From positions 24,898,001 through 24,962,000 of the forward strand of contig JAWQUS010000025.1 of the NCBI GenBank assembly GCA_036365455.1: a DNA stretch of 64,000 nt. The letters run 5' to 3'. The notes under the pieces are model-generated. The model had not been told where the DNA came from. It worked only from the letters and a program-made list of their open reading frames with translations, and made no database searches. The DNA comes from Macrosoma leucophasiata (Eukaryota > Arthropoda > Insecta > Lepidoptera > Hedylidae). The position numbers and the translations under genes are program-made. How positions within the stretch are numbered: position 1 is the first letter of the stretch; every line of letters begins with the position of its first letter. This document shows, in pieces, positions 9,698-20,380 of the stretch.

Positions 9698-10561
9698 GGT
9701 AAGATATTTAATTTTATTCTGCATAAAAAGTAAGGGTTTTATTTTGTAGCCACTCTGTCATAATATTAAAACCCGACTGAGCGCACTCAAAGGTTTTTTG
9801 CCATAAGTTGGCACTGAAGAGCAATATACTCAAGAGCGTTAAAAATCTTAATAAAAACAAGGGTGTATATATTTCATGTGTTTATGAACACTTTTATTAC
9901 AGCTCCATCAACTGTTTCTATTTAAATATTTAAATTAATTAATCTTTCAAGGATCGTAAGGCCATCGGCGCCCAGACACAATTGAATTTCAATTCTCATA
10001 TTTTTCTCGTGTCTGGAGGGATTAAATTAAGTAAAATAGGCACGCGTATTCATCACCGGTTATTTATTTTTTCGGTTTTTTAACAGAATGAAACATATTT
10101 AATTGGTAACGTATTTGAAATGAAAAAATGAAAAGTATTTATTCACCTTATTCAACATTATAACATAATTCATTACTTCTGCCAAACTGCAGTTACAGTT
10201 TGTTGGCGGACGTAGCTCCCATTTTAATACTACGAGTATATTAAGCTATTTTAACTCAATACTTTTCCATTATTTAGATTTAATTGGCATTCTCATCAAT
10301 AGCGTATTTTTATACAATATCGATAGCCTCGGGCTAACTAGAGTTAATTGTCAGTATTTGTTGTGAAAATATTTCATGAAAAATGCTCATTATGTTTTAG
10401 TTGGGCCATGTTATTTCAAGCGCTTCAGAAGCCAACGCAGGCTCTTTTTGTAAATATTGAATGAAAAATTTCAAATCGTTAGGGTTTCTATATAATCATA
10501 AAATATTTTCAATTCTACAGAAAAAGGTTGTGTAAAGTATCGTTATTGTTGTATTGATATA
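9698..10561. other. Unassigned AT-rich stretch
   Basis: About 860 bp without a recognisable gene or repeat family; candidate older or unique sequence. Confidence 0.45.
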
Positions 10562-10788
10562 TTTTTTATGTGGCAAACATGCATGCAGCTCACATTAATG
10601 TTAAGTGAAGACAGGCCTATTAACATCTACATAAAAACCAAAGGTCAAAATGCAGATGCGTTTGCTACCGCTAAGACATCTGTATTATCTTCTGTGCCGG
10701 AAATTACAGGGCCGAACATTGCCACCTAGCCGGACCGGTGGTGCCTACGCCCGCGATCTCCGTCACTGGAGCTCTATTACTAGTAGGG
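10562..10788 (-). mobile_element. SINE-A, internally deleted
   Basis: Tail GGCAAACATGCATGCAGCTC through the CTCTGTGCCGGAAATTACA middle. It then jumps from CACCTAGCCGGACC straight to GGTGGTGCCTACGCCCGCGA and the GAGCTC hairpin, so the section around the CTAAATGGTAGTG block is missing. Confidence 0.8.
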
Positions 10789-10878
10789 TGGGTACTGGGT
10801 TCGATTTCCGGGTTGACCAGAGATAAGAATGTAAAATCAGTTCGACTTAAAATAATCATTTTAGTTTAACATACGCGA

Positions 10879-11045
10879 AATCTGAAAACAGGTTTTATTT
10901 CAATGGGTGTAAAATCCTTTATCTCTGGTTCCATTGCGATTATTCAATTTTCTGGAGATTTCCCAGTAAGTACGTCGGAGTTTGGTAATGTGGATGTGTC
11001 AACCTATTACATGGGTTGACCCAAAATTTAACTGGCGAACCGCAT
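10879..11045 (+). mobile_element. SINE-C, degenerate body
   Basis: Body only: TTTATCTCTGGTTCCATTG, GAGATTTCCCAGTA, GAGTTTGGTAATGTG, then CATGGGTTGACCC and TAACTGGCGAACCGCA. The tRNA-like head and the CCTTCGGGGATTACAGG tail are gone. It directly abuts a SINE-B in the opposite orientation. Confidence 0.6.
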
Positions 11046-11255
11046 TTTTTTATACGCTTACACACTCACAGCCCCACAGTAGGTATAAACCTGTGTCGTG
11101 GGTGCCGTTGTACACATACAACACATACACAAACACCCAGACCCGAAACAAATATCTGTAGGCCATACAAATATTTGTCCCGGTGCGGGGATCGAACCCG
11201 CGACCCTTCGAATCAAACGATGGTTTCACACCGCTGGACTAACCGGGTCGTCGTC
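11046..11255 (-). mobile_element. SINE-B, full length
   Basis: The minus-strand head GACCCGGTTAGTCCAGCGGT with B box GGTTCGATCCCCGC is well preserved, and the body ends GTGTAAGCGTATAAAAAAA. It is one of the cleanest copies of the family. Confidence 0.85.
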
Positions 11256-11261
11256 ATTACC

Positions 11262-11428
11262 TAATATACTTGCCGCTAAATGGTAGTGTTCAGCACTATC
11301 GTGTTCCGGTCAGGTGGTAATGTACGGCCCTGTAATTTCAGGCACAGAGGCCATAACACCTTAGGCCTCAGGAGTGGCAGCGCATCTGCATTTTGACCTC
11401 TGGTCATTGTGTGGGTGTCTATAGTGTA
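11262..11428 (+). mobile_element. SINE-A, internal piece
   Basis: Runs from ATTACCTAATATACTTGCCG to GTGTGGGTGTCTATAG, then breaks off before the CACTTAACATC tail. It lies against the head of the preceding SINE-B, so both 5' ends meet. Confidence 0.8.
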
Positions 11429-12786
11429 ACGTTGTATTTTTTCTGGTTTTAAAAATGGTCACAACGCCATCTAGTTAATCACCGCCGTACTAGGTCAACA
11501 TTATCAATAGTATCACGTATTCCATACGACGCATAGTTTGATTACATAATTTATCTAATACTTATAATTTGTCTTAAAAATACAATTTCGATATTTCCAA
11601 ATTAAATATTAGATATAACGACAAGAACATAATTAAAATATTATTCGGTGAATTTAATTGGCATTGTGGCTGAAAGTCTAAAAAAAAGACACGAATCCAG
11701 GGCCGGTAAAGGGAAAGGTCTGGGAGGTTGTTAGACGTCATCGGTCATTTGATTTTTCTCTGTGCAACTAGTTAGTGGTGACACACTCGAAATTATGAAA
11801 GGGCAGGAAGCCTTGAATATTTTAGCCATCATGGCCTAAATGCCTATTCAATAGGCATTTTTATCACCAATTGAGGTAAGATCTTCAAGAATCTTTGGAT
11901 ATTTTCTCGTTCACATGTCGATTTGAGAAATGGCGTGATGACTTCATGTTGGGTTGTTTGTTGCAGCCAGTTTCCCTAATTTCGGGAGGAGTTGGGATGC
12001 AGAGGCTTTATTCAGTTATGAAATGATAGCGAAAAGTCCTCGTAAGTAATAATTTCCACTTCCACAAGTTTTGTATAGGGAGGCTGTTTGATTCATGTTG
12101 AGTTTGGTACTAGATTCTTCATGAACCAAACAGAGATAATGCAGATGGTAACCAGTGTGATTTTGTTTCAGATGCGGGTTTTTGTTCTTTATTGTTATTT
12201 TGAATCAGTTTATTATTTTGAATTAGTTATTTTGATTTATCTAATTCATACGTAAATTTGTTCATTGGTTAGGTCATAATTTAGCATAGGGAATCCTCAA
12301 CATACCTTTTAAGTACGGATCATTGTTAGAATATTTTTTTCCTTCCCCAATGATGGTGTTAAATCTGACTGACCTCTGGATGCGGGGTGTGATCGGTTAC
12401 CCTGAAGCCTAGTGGAGTAGAGAATACTGGACTCCTCCGAAGCTGGCTACAAAGGTACTCAAGGATTTGTAGAAAGGATTAGGGTTACCGGCATTACCAT
12501 GCCCGGGGACAGGTAATAAAGTAAAGTAAATATATTAAATTAATTGAATAAAGGAGCAGTAATCGTCACCACTCGAACCATTTCATATTCACGACCCTGT
12601 TTTCTTGATAGTTTGTTACTGGATCACATTGGTAAAAACATGTAATAGGAATTTGTAAGTTACAATTTAAAAACATAGGTTAAATAAATAAATATCAGTG
12701 TACCAAACAAACAGCTTTTTATTCAACTCGTTCATTTACAGAACGGGGTTTCAGTCTTAATAATACACTGAGAGTCTCTTTCAATA
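11429..12786. other. 1.36 kb without recognised repeats or genes
   Basis: No family found in the rest of the window matches here, and no open frame above about 60 codons is convincing. It may be single-copy intergenic DNA. Confidence 0.45.
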
Positions 12787-12900
12787 GGCTGCAGTCATCA
12801 CTTAACATCAATGTGAACTGCATGCTTGTTTGCCACTTTTATTACATAAAAAAAAAATGTTGCTTGAATGCGAGCATTTATCTCTGCCTACCCCATAATT
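12787..12900 (+). mobile_element. SINE-A tail joined to a SINE-C tail scrap
   Basis: GGCTGCAGTCATCACTTAAC to the ATTACATAAAAAAAAAA end of SINE-A (12787-12858), followed at once by GAGCATTTATCTCTGCCTAC, which is the SINE-C tail. The latter lacks the CCTTCGGGG part. Confidence 0.7.
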
Positions 12901-13262
12901 TTTTTTTTAGATAACAGCAGTGAAGTTACTTTCGTTAGATTTTAATTACATAATACATAATTACATCTACTACGATACGTATTTTTTAAACACGAAACAA
13001 AATGTTTAATAACAATAACTTGTTACACGATAATTTCCCCAAAGAATAGGGACCTGTAATTAATTTTTAAATTGAAGTTTTGGGAGAATTCATTCTCCTT
13101 TGTGAATGAAACAATGACGAACGAGAGAAGTAATGAGATATTTCCTCGTAGTAAAATGTATTCTTCGAATATGTGTTTGAGTTTTTTATTCAATTTAATT
13201 AAAACAACAAAAGAATAACGTGCGTGCTGTTCATATTAAAAAGTGAATAAGATTACATTGTA
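12901..13262. other. Unassigned AT-rich spacer
   Basis: No feature recognised. Confidence 0.4.
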
Positions 13263-13602
13263 GCATTGGCCCGGCGGCTGGTGTAGATCATTAGCGATCT
13301 GCTCGGTTAAGCACTACAGGCGCGGTCGGTTAGTGTAATGGGTGACCGCTAGTGGCAAATTAAATGCGCGTTTCCGGGCTTCGGAGGGCACGTTAAGCTG
13401 TCGGTCCCGGTTGCTATCGATAGAAAGCAGTCGTTAAACCTTGTTGGAGGCCTTATGGGCGGTTTGAAAACATCCGACACCCACCTCCACCAATCCGCAT
13501 TCGAGCAGCGTGGTGGAGTAAGCTCCAGGCCTCCCCCCAAAAAGGGGAGAGACTCCTGCCCAGCAGTGGGACGTATAATGGGTTGCCATTATTTATTATT
13601 GT
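13263..13602 (+). mobile_element. SINE-E, near full length
   Basis: Head TTGGCCCGGCGGCTGGTGTA, body GCGCGTTTCCGGGCTTCGGA and TATGGGCGGTTTGAAAACAT, and tail CCCAGCAGTGGGACGTATAA then GGGTTGCCATTATTTATT. An A-box match (TGGCCCGGCGG) is present. Apparent open frames across it are by-products of its GC content. Confidence 0.85.
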
Positions 13603-13730
13603 TCGTAGCTTCCGATGGGATGTTTATATTTTTAGCCTGAATACATTTTTACCTTAAGCTAAGAAAGAGGGAGAATCTGCTTCGATTTTATAGTATTTGA
13701 CAAGTGTTGCAAGTGAGTTCGAGGGCCGTA

Positions 13731-13898
13731 GGTATTTACCACCGCATTACCTTATCTATCTGCCGCTAAATGATCGTTTGGAGCACTATCGTGCTGTTAG
13801 ATGGTAATGTATAGCCCCGTAATAACTATCTCAGATACGTGACACCTTAAGCCTGAGGGTGGTAACGCATCTGCATTTCAACCTCTGGTTTTTGTGAG
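13731..13898 (+). mobile_element. SINE-A, older subfamily, partial
   Basis: TTACCACCGCATTACCTTAT, the CCCCGTAATAACTATCTCAG variant middle (as at 2279 and 56252) and CATCTGCATTTCAACCTCTG. Both ends are lost. Confidence 0.75.
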
Positions 13899-13931
13899 CT
13901 CGCTGGAAGCGATACAATTCTGGTTACGATT

Positions 13932-14020
13932 TGCCTACACACGAGGCGATTAAGGATACGATCTAGTACCTCCCCGCTACTGCCTCGAATCGCCATTGAT
14001 TTTAGGCTCGTGTGTAGCCG
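13932..14020. mobile_element. Possible ~90-bp miniature TIR element
   Basis: GCCTACACACGAG at the left and the inverse CTCGTGTGTAGCC at the right, with CGAT / ATCG inside the arms. The end motif resembles that of the Harbinger-like element at 16154 (GCCTCATACACACG). No TSD is evident. Confidence 0.45.
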
Positions 14021-14616
14021 TTCTTAATAAGAAATGTGCTGTAGGTCTTAATGAAAATTTTGGAGAAACGTTTTTAGTTCGACCGAGATTGTTTAAATAA
14101 ATTTCGAGATGTGATTTTATATTTCAGAACTGCAAAGAAAACTCGATGTAATTAAATATTACTTCCTACTACGGCACCCTTCATGGTCGTTCCCGACTCG
14201 CACTTGGCCTCTTATTGGGCATACGGCATTCTAACATTAGAAGCGAATGCATGTTGTAAGTGCTTCGTACTCACTTAAGTCAGTATATCACGAAATGATG
14301 ACCCTATTAGGTAAAAGTCGTACGCGACGTGAAGCTTAGGAAGCGGGAAAACGAGCCTTGAACTGAATATATATTGAGGTCGCTTGGATAAATTTAGGCT
14401 TCCTTGATCTGAGTTTATTTTGGATGCTAGGTTTTACGATAATTGCTTATTTTCTCTTTTAAAAATATCACTGTTGTATGCTAATGACTGCTAATTTCCA
14501 AACTACTGGCTGGTTTGATTGTAAAAGAACGCTATGTTAACCAAACTTGCTTCCACAGTTATCAATCCTGATCAAAGTTATGACATAGTTTAAGGAACAT
14601 CATCTTATCTAAATTA
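14021..14616. other. Unassigned spacer
   Basis: No repeat or gene recognised. Confidence 0.4.
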
Positions 14617-15119
14617 ATATTATAAAGAGGTAATATTTTTTTGTTTGTTTGTTTTGAATAGGCTCAATAACTGGTGGACCGATTTTAAAAATTCTTTCAC
14701 TATTCGAAAGCTACACTATCCACGGGTAAGATAGGTTATATTTTATTTTGAAAAAAATAGGGTTCCGTAAGATATTAGGGTTTTTCAGACAAGAGGTGTA
14801 AAAATCAACCAGAAAAGTTCCTTATTTTGCGTACGCTGCCTAAACTATAAAAGATATCGTCACTATTCGAAAGCTACATTATTCACGGGTAACATAGGCT
14901 ATATGTTATTTTAGAAAAAATAGGGTTCCGTAAGATACTTGGGGTTTTTCAGACACAAGGTGTAAAACTTCCACTAGAAAAGTTACTTATTTTGCGTACA
15001 CTGCCTAAACTATAAAACATCTCGAGGAAGGCTTTAGGCTATATCTATAATCATCACGCTAAGACGAATAGGAGAGGGTAGGTAACATTGCACCCGCGCG
15101 AAGCAGGGGCGGGCCGCTA
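14617..15119 (+). mobile_element. Helitron-like non-autonomous element with internal duplication
   Basis: Starts TCTAAATTAATATTATAAAG after an A and ends GGGGCGGGCCGCTAG before a T, fitting 5'-TC...CTAG-3' insertion between A and T. A GC-rich stem-forming region (CCCGCGCGAAG...) precedes the end. Two consecutive 163-bp units start with CACTATTCGAAAGCTACA (about 14698 and 14861); they contain ATAGGGTTCCGTAAGATA and TTGCGTAC(G/A)CTGCCTAAAC. No Rep/helicase is present. The class is inferred from the termini. Confidence 0.6.
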
Positions 15120-15125
15120 GTCTTC

Positions 15126-15445
15126 TTATATATATAAAAATCAATTGCTGTTCATTAGTCTCACTAAAAATCGAGAACGGCTATAAACTGGTTTGGCTAA
15201 TTTTGGTTATTAATGATTTTTGGAAGTCCACGGAAGGTTTAAAGGTAAGAAAATATGAAGAAATCGAAGGGAAACAGTAATCACTAAGAATAAAATAATG
15301 TGTTAAAGGTTTGATAGATACGGACTATTTGTATAGGAAAAAAAAATTGTGGTTTATTTTATTTTTCCATGCAAATAGTACATATCTATCAAACCTTTAA
15401 CACATTATTTCATTGAGACAATACGAAGTTTGCCGGGTCAGCTAG
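15126..15445 (+). mobile_element. Second Helitron-like element with a large hairpin
   Basis: Begins TCTTATATATATAAAAATCA and ends ACGAAGTTTGCCGGGTCAGCTAG before T, again a TC...CTAG arrangement, placed directly after the previous element. Bases 15292-15411 form an imperfect hairpin of about 43-bp arms (GTGTTAAAGGTTTGATAGAT and its inverse TATCAAACCTTTAACAC). A detached 3' end of this family is at 50785-50812. Confidence 0.55.
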
Positions 15446-15500
15446 TCGTGAATAAAACACTCAACAAATAGAATTCCACCGGACAGAAACGTCACCCCTG

Positions 15501-15646
15501 TAATACGCCACGACAATTTTCTCCGGGGAAATTAATGTGGACTGATTCCGCCTAGTTCCGTGTCGGATGAAAAATGACCGGCTTAACAAACATCCCGCGT
15601 TATGAGTGAGGCGCGATCCCGGGATTGTGCGTAGTAATGAAGTGTT
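15501..15646 (+). repeat. Repeat K, copy 1
   Basis: TAATACGCCACGACAATTTT, CTCCGGGGAAATTAATGTGG, GTGTCGGATGAAAAATGA and AACATCCCGCGTTATGAG. A second copy at 16862-17010 is interrupted on its left by the Harbinger-like element, so this copy shows the uninterrupted order. Confidence 0.8.
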
Positions 15647-15681
15647 GACGCTTTTTACATATTATACTTTCATATGTATTT

Positions 15682-15852
15682 TGTACGGCCCTGTAATTTC
15701 CGGCACAGAGGCATAACAGCTTAGGCCTCAGGAGTGGTAACGGATCTGCAGTTTGACCTTGGTCTTTGTGTGGGTGTCTATAGGCTGCAGTCATCACTTA
15801 ACATCAATGTGAACTGAATGCTTGTTTGCCACTTACATAACATTAAAAAAAA
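15682..15852 (+). mobile_element. SINE-A, 3' half
   Basis: TGTACGGCCCTGTAATTTCC to a tail CCACTTACATAACATTAAAA, truncated at the 5' side. Confidence 0.85.
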
Positions 15853-16150
15853 TTATGTGGTATGTAATTCGTGTTTGCAAATAAATATATTAAGATCGCT
15901 GTACATACCTGTTATAGGTATACCTGTGCATCAGAAAACTACCTATATAATGTACACTCATGTGTAACAAATTTATGTATTATGCTGTTGGTTGTGTCTT
16001 ATAAATAAATAAATATATTATATACTGATTGACCAGAGGACAATATTTACTGGCAGTAGATTAACAATGGCAGAGCTTCAGGAAGAACGGTACTACTATT
16101 GGGTAAATTTATGTATTGCCCCGTATATTCTAGCATTAGCGTCACTTGTG
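15853..16150. other. Spacer including the left flank of repeat K copy 2
   Basis: Mostly unassigned. The last bases (GCGTCACTTGTG) align with the sequence just upstream of repeat K copy 1 (ACGTCACCCCTG). Confidence 0.5.
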
Positions 16151-16153
16151 TAA

Positions 16154-16861
16154 TGCCTCATACACACGTGACGATTTATCGAAGCGATTAATCTGTGCAG
16201 ACTAGTTTGTGCAGTTTTATCGATCGTGAAAAAAAATGCAAAAATTACGAGTACAATAAGCTGGTTGAAAAACAAAACTCCATAGATTCAAATGCCACCA
16301 GGAATTAGATATAAAATGGTTAAGAAGATCAATAATCTTCGATTTACATATAAAAAGGAGCATAATAAAATAAAAAAATCGTATAAATCTGAAGCAGGAA
16401 CTGACGAGATTTATAAACCACGTTTATGGTACTGGTATTTTGAGTTCTTGAGTTTTGTATACATTTTTTAAACGTAACTTTACGCCTGTAATCCCCGAAG
16501 GGGTAGGCAGAGGTAAATGTATGCATTTAAGCATACATGCAAACACCTATGATTACGTTTTGGCCAATGTAACAGTTGGCGAGCCTGTTGACATCTCCGG
16601 GCACATTACCAAACTTTGAGGTACTGGGAAATTTCCAGAAAATGGAAAAATCCCAATACAACTAGATATACTTTACATTTTTTAAAATACGTGATCAGAT
16701 CTAATATCGCAAGTACGTCATAATGTTCCATCGTGAAAAACATGTTTCTTGTGTGAGCTTCTGTGGAGAACTGCGCATTGACGTCGATACGCACTAGGAA
16801 CGTTCGATTTATCTGCACAGTTTGAAATCGCTACGATAAATCGTTACGTGTGTATGAGGCA
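16154..16861. mobile_element. PIF/Harbinger-like MITE with TAA TSD
   Basis: Terminal inverted repeats of about 30 bp: TGCCTCATACACACGTGACG, ATTTATCGAAGCGAT on the left, and the inverse of TGCCTCATACACACGTAACG, ATTTATCGTAGCGAT on the right. It is flanked by TAA at 16151-16153 and 16862-16864, the 3-bp TWA duplication typical of PIF/Harbinger elements. There is no transposase, and a SINE-C sits inside. Insertion into repeat K is supported because K sequence continues on both sides. Confidence 0.8.
16470..16661 (-). mobile_element. SINE-C, 3' half, nested in the MITE
   Basis: On the plus strand: CTGTAATCCCCGAAGGGGTA, GGCAGAGGTAAATG, AACAGTTGGCGAGCCTGTTG, CCGGGCACATTACCAAAC and a stop at AAAAATCCCAATACAAC. 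The tRNA-like head is absent, so it is 5'-truncated. Confidence 0.85.
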
Positions 16862-17010
16862 TAATACGCCATGACATTTTTCTCCGGGGAAATTAATGTG
16901 GTTTGATTCCGCCCGGTTTCGTGTCGGATGAAAAATGAACGGCTTAACAAACATCCCGCGTTATGAGCGAGGCGCGAGCCCGGGGTTGTGGGTAGTGATG
17001 GAGTGTTGAT
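16862..17010 (+). repeat. Repeat K, copy 2 (right part)
   Basis: TAATACGCCATGACATTTTT, CTCCGGGGAAATTAATGTGG and AACATCCCGCGTTATGAGCG, close to copy 1. Its first three bases double as the MITE target duplication. Confidence 0.85.
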
Positions 17011-17534
17011 AGTGTTTAAAAATATTTTTTTGTAATTTCACAGGTGATTCATTTAATGTAACAGACCTAGGAAGATAGCTTTGCTAAATTTAAAATGCAA
17101 GCTGTTGATGAGTAAGTAACATATTGAGCTTAATAATGCAACAAGTGAAAGAAATAAAGAAAAAAAAATGTTCGGACAGGCCGTCTCAAACTTAATATAA
17201 ACAAAGAATAAAAGAACCTTTAATTTTGTGATGAAAAAAAAAACACAAAATTAAATAGGAAAAAAAAAATACAAGAAAAACAAAACTTTTAAGGAACAAA
17301 TTGCCCAAAAAGGTCCCCAACTCAGCATTGTGCCGGTTTAATAGCTGGTATTCTGTTGGGGCCTTAAATTGTGAGTGTGCTGTTACAAGTGTTTGATCTG
17401 TTGCATAAAACTCTAAGACATGCATAAATAAAATTACTTAATGTATGATCTTCATTCGGATTTCGGGTCAATTTATACGCAATATTTTTATCTATACATC
17501 ATTAAAAGAAAGTTCTTCGATGGCTCTGTCTGTT
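17011..17534. other. Unassigned AT-rich spacer
   Basis: No feature recognised. A 77-codon minus-strand frame at 17192-17425 is dominated by poly-A derived Phe/Leu and is not credible. Confidence 0.45.
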
Positions 17535-17662
17535 ATAACACCTTAGGCCTCAGGAGTGGTATTGCATCTGAATTTTGACCTTGGTATTTGTGTGGGTGTC
17601 TATAGGCTGCGGTCATCACTTAACATCAATGTGAACTGCATGCTTGTTTGCCACTTCCATAT
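17535..17662 (+). mobile_element. SINE-A, 3' third
   Basis: ACACCTTAGGCCTCAGGAGT through CATGCTTGTTTGCCACTTCC. The poly(A) has been lost. Confidence 0.85.
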
Positions 17663-17689
17663 ACCAATGTTTAATACCAATAATAAAAA

Positions 17690-18318
17690 ACCGGACAAGT
17701 GCGAATTCGACTCGCGTGGTGAGGGTTCCGTAATTTAAATAAATATTTTCTAAAATATTACACATTTAAAATGCAGGGACGTAGCGGTTACGGTGGTACC
17801 GGCAGGGGGGGTTGTACTATTAAGAATTTTCGATTTAATTTGAATACTCAAACTTTGTATAGTATTTCCAGTAATCTATAGGCAAAGAACTATTTTCCAC
17901 ATTTTTTTCAAAATTTTAAGTTCAGTAGTTTCGGAGATAGGGGGGGGAATGGTCAATTTTCGTCGTTTTTCTTAAATAACTTCAAATTTGTTTTTGCAAA
18001 ATTTATAAAAAAATATATCTGAGATGCTGACAACAACCTCTTTCATTTGATATGTCACACGACACAGTTTACTTTTTTTTATTTAATTTTCTGATTAACC
18101 CTCCTAAAGTGCCCCCCCTCCCCTAAAGTGTGTTTAAAATTTATTATTTTACTTGACGTGTTCATCTTTGGGTCACCAATTTACATATACTTCAACTCAA
18201 TCGGTCGTGTGGTTTCGGAGCAAATTGGCTGTGACAGACGGACAGACAGACAGACAGACAGACGCACGAGTGATCCTATAAGGGTTCCATTTTTCCTTTT
18301 AAGGTACGGAAAAAAAAA
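17690..18318 (+). mobile_element. Repeat G, copy 1
   Basis: Starts AACCGGACAAGTGCGAATTC and GAGGGTTCCGTAA, contains GGCAAAGAACTATTTTCCAC, ATATCTGAGATGCTGACAAC and GGTCACCAATTTACATATAC, then a CAGA array (GACGGACAGACAGACAGACA), GAGTGATCCTATAAGGGTTC and TTAAGGTACGGAAAAAAAA. It is the plus-strand sibling of copies at 20787 and 28505 and shares its ends with repeat F and the element at 38376. Confidence 0.8.
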
Positions 18319-18518
18319 CAGGAAAATCTAGATTTCACGAAGGAATTTTAGACCAGCAATACCGCCGGCGTTCGAGCGTGTAGCGTTAAAACTAAATTTC
18401 ATTTGGCACATCTGATGCGTAACCGTTACTACGGCGAAATATTTTCGTGAAATTTGTACATATTTTTAAAATCTACGGACTGCCGACTTTTTGAAAATTT
18501 GTTACGTCACATCATCTA
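18319..18518. other. Spacer, nothing recognised
   Basis: No feature seen. Confidence 0.4.
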
Positions 18519-18582
18519 TACAAATAAAATGTCTGTTTGTAAAATAAAAATATCCGCTTCTTACTAAATGCATATATATGTA
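18519..18582 (+). repeat. Repeat D scrap, copy 1
   Basis: AATAAAATGTCTGTTTGTAA, AATATCCGCTTCTTACTAAA and TGCATATATATG. Related copies lie at 39935 (inverted) and 40778. Confidence 0.65.
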
Positions 18583-18680
18583 TAAAAACGTAACTTCACG
18601 TCTGTAATCCCCGAAGGGTTAGGCAGAGGTAAATGCATGCATTCAATCATACATGCAAACACCCACGACTCGCCGGTTTC
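18583..18680 (-). mobile_element. SINE-C tail
   Basis: GTAACTTCACGTCTGTAATC, CCCGAAGGGTTAGGCAGAGG and CACGACTCGCCGGTTTCG, then truncated. Confidence 0.8.
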
Positions 18681-18764
18681 GTTTTTTTTTTTATTTTTTT
18701 TTATGTATATTTTTTTTTTTCATATATATGTATACACGGCACATATACCAAACCAACAATTTTT

Positions 18765-19315
18765 ACAATTTTTGTCTGTCTGTCTGTATGTCTTGTCCGT
18801 TCGTCTGCGGTTTAGCACAAAAACTATTGGTACTAGAGACCTGAAATTTGGCACAATTATACACCTTAACCACGCCGACAAAGTGGTAAAATAAAAACAT
18901 GAAAAATATGTCACGCGCAGATTTTTTTTTTATTTTTCGTTTTCTATGTAGTGTGGGATATCGTTGGATAGGTCTTTCAAAAAATTTACGGATGTGCATC
19001 TATCATTTTTTGATTTAGTTAACTATTTGTGACTTATTAAGCTATAAAGTGCCAATTTTCGTTAGAGTCAAGTGTCCCCCCCCAACTAAACGGTTTTATT
19101 AGATATTCAAACGTTACGGCAATAATAGCTACTAAAACAAACTCTTAAGTTGGCTTTACAAGTTTGCGAGTAACAGTCGACCAAATGTATTTTATTCGAA
19201 AATTTTGGACAACTCCATAGCAAACATGTATTTATTTTTTTCATTACATTATTGAAACTTTAAAACTACGGAACCCTACTTTGCGCGTGGCCCGACATGC
19301 TCTTGTATGTTTGTA
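18765..19315 (-). mobile_element. Repeat F, copy 3, minus
   Basis: The plus strand shows the inverse order: TGTCTGTCTGTCTGTATGTC, AGACCTGAAATTTGGCACAA, GATATCGTTGGATAGGTCTT, AAACGGTTTTATTAG and GTCGACCAAATGTATTTTAT, closing with CGTGGCCCGACATG. The outermost TACGGAACCC end is missing. Confidence 0.8.
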
Positions 19316-19389
19316 CCGTTTTCACTGAAAAACTACGAGACGGATTCCAAAGATATTTTCGCCATTATAAAGCTGAATCTTCATTAGTA

Positions 19390-20380
19390 CACACCAAAGT
19401 AGGTGGTGGTGTTGGTGGCGTTAGTGGCATTTGTGACGTTTGTGGCGTTATTTTTTTTTATAATAATCTTTGTTGATATTTGATTTTAAAATTTTTGTCT
19501 GACACTGTCATACATGAACATTTGGAAAAAAATCCTCTACTTCTTTGTCCGGTCCAAAACGCACTTGACAGCTAAAGGACAGACAAAGGAGCACCTTTTG
19601 ATATATGAAATTCTTACATCACGTGATTAAATGACCTTCCCCATAATAAAAATATGTTTTTGTTTTTCCCGCGCGCCATGATTAACGAATGTTAGGTCGC
19701 GGGATATTCCCAAGGTGTAATAAATAATGAGATATTCTAAATGGTGTTTGTTTATTTATTTATCATTTCTCAACTTTTGTGGTACCTTTTTATGGATTTA
19801 GATTATTTCTTAAGAAAAATTTTGTTTATAATACTAATAATAGGATATAATATAGTAACTGGTGTTTGTGTATCATTGCCCAGCTTTTTTGGTACTTTTA
19901 CATTCAAATTCATGACGAAAAAGATAATTTTTGAAAAGTATTTGTCTTTATCAACGCCTTGCACTTTTGTGATTTGAAAAAATGTTAAACTCGCGTCAGG
20001 ACACTTGCACCTGATCGAAAATGCGTAAGACGGACAGGTGACCAGAATTGCATTCGCCTACGTTTTGGGGACCCAGAAAGTAAATGGTGGTGTTCATGGC
20101 ATTAATAACGTTTATAACATTTGTAACGTTAATTTTTTTTTTTTTAATAATCTTAGTTGATATTTGGTTTTTAAATTTTCGTCTTACTGTCATACTTGAA
20201 CTTTTTGAAAAGAAAAAATCTTTACTTGTTTGTCCGGTCCAACACACACTTGCTCAATTTTTCCTTTTTTAGTTACGAAAAAAAAATATGTTGTTGTTTT
20301 CCCCGCGCGCCACATTTAACGAATGTCAAGTCGCGGGATATTCCCAAGGTGTAATAAATAATGAGATATTCCTAACGCTT
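19390..20380 (+). repeat. Diverged direct duplication, offset about 690 bp
   Basis: Two copies share GGTGGTGTT.., AACGTTAATT-type runs, TTGTCCGGTCCAA, GCACTTG-like, CCCGCGCGCCA and GGGATATTCCCAAGGTGTAA TAAATAATGAGATATTC in the same order (about 19391-19740 and 20084-20380). The segment between them repeats GGTGTTTGT..TTTTTGGTACTTTTA internally. The source element is unknown and non-coding. Confidence 0.7.

Noticed and set aside
13349..13640. 60-codon frames across SINE-E (also at 2518-2902 and 59903-60169)
   Set aside because: They occur in every SINE-E copy at corresponding places and reflect the SINE sequence, not a gene.
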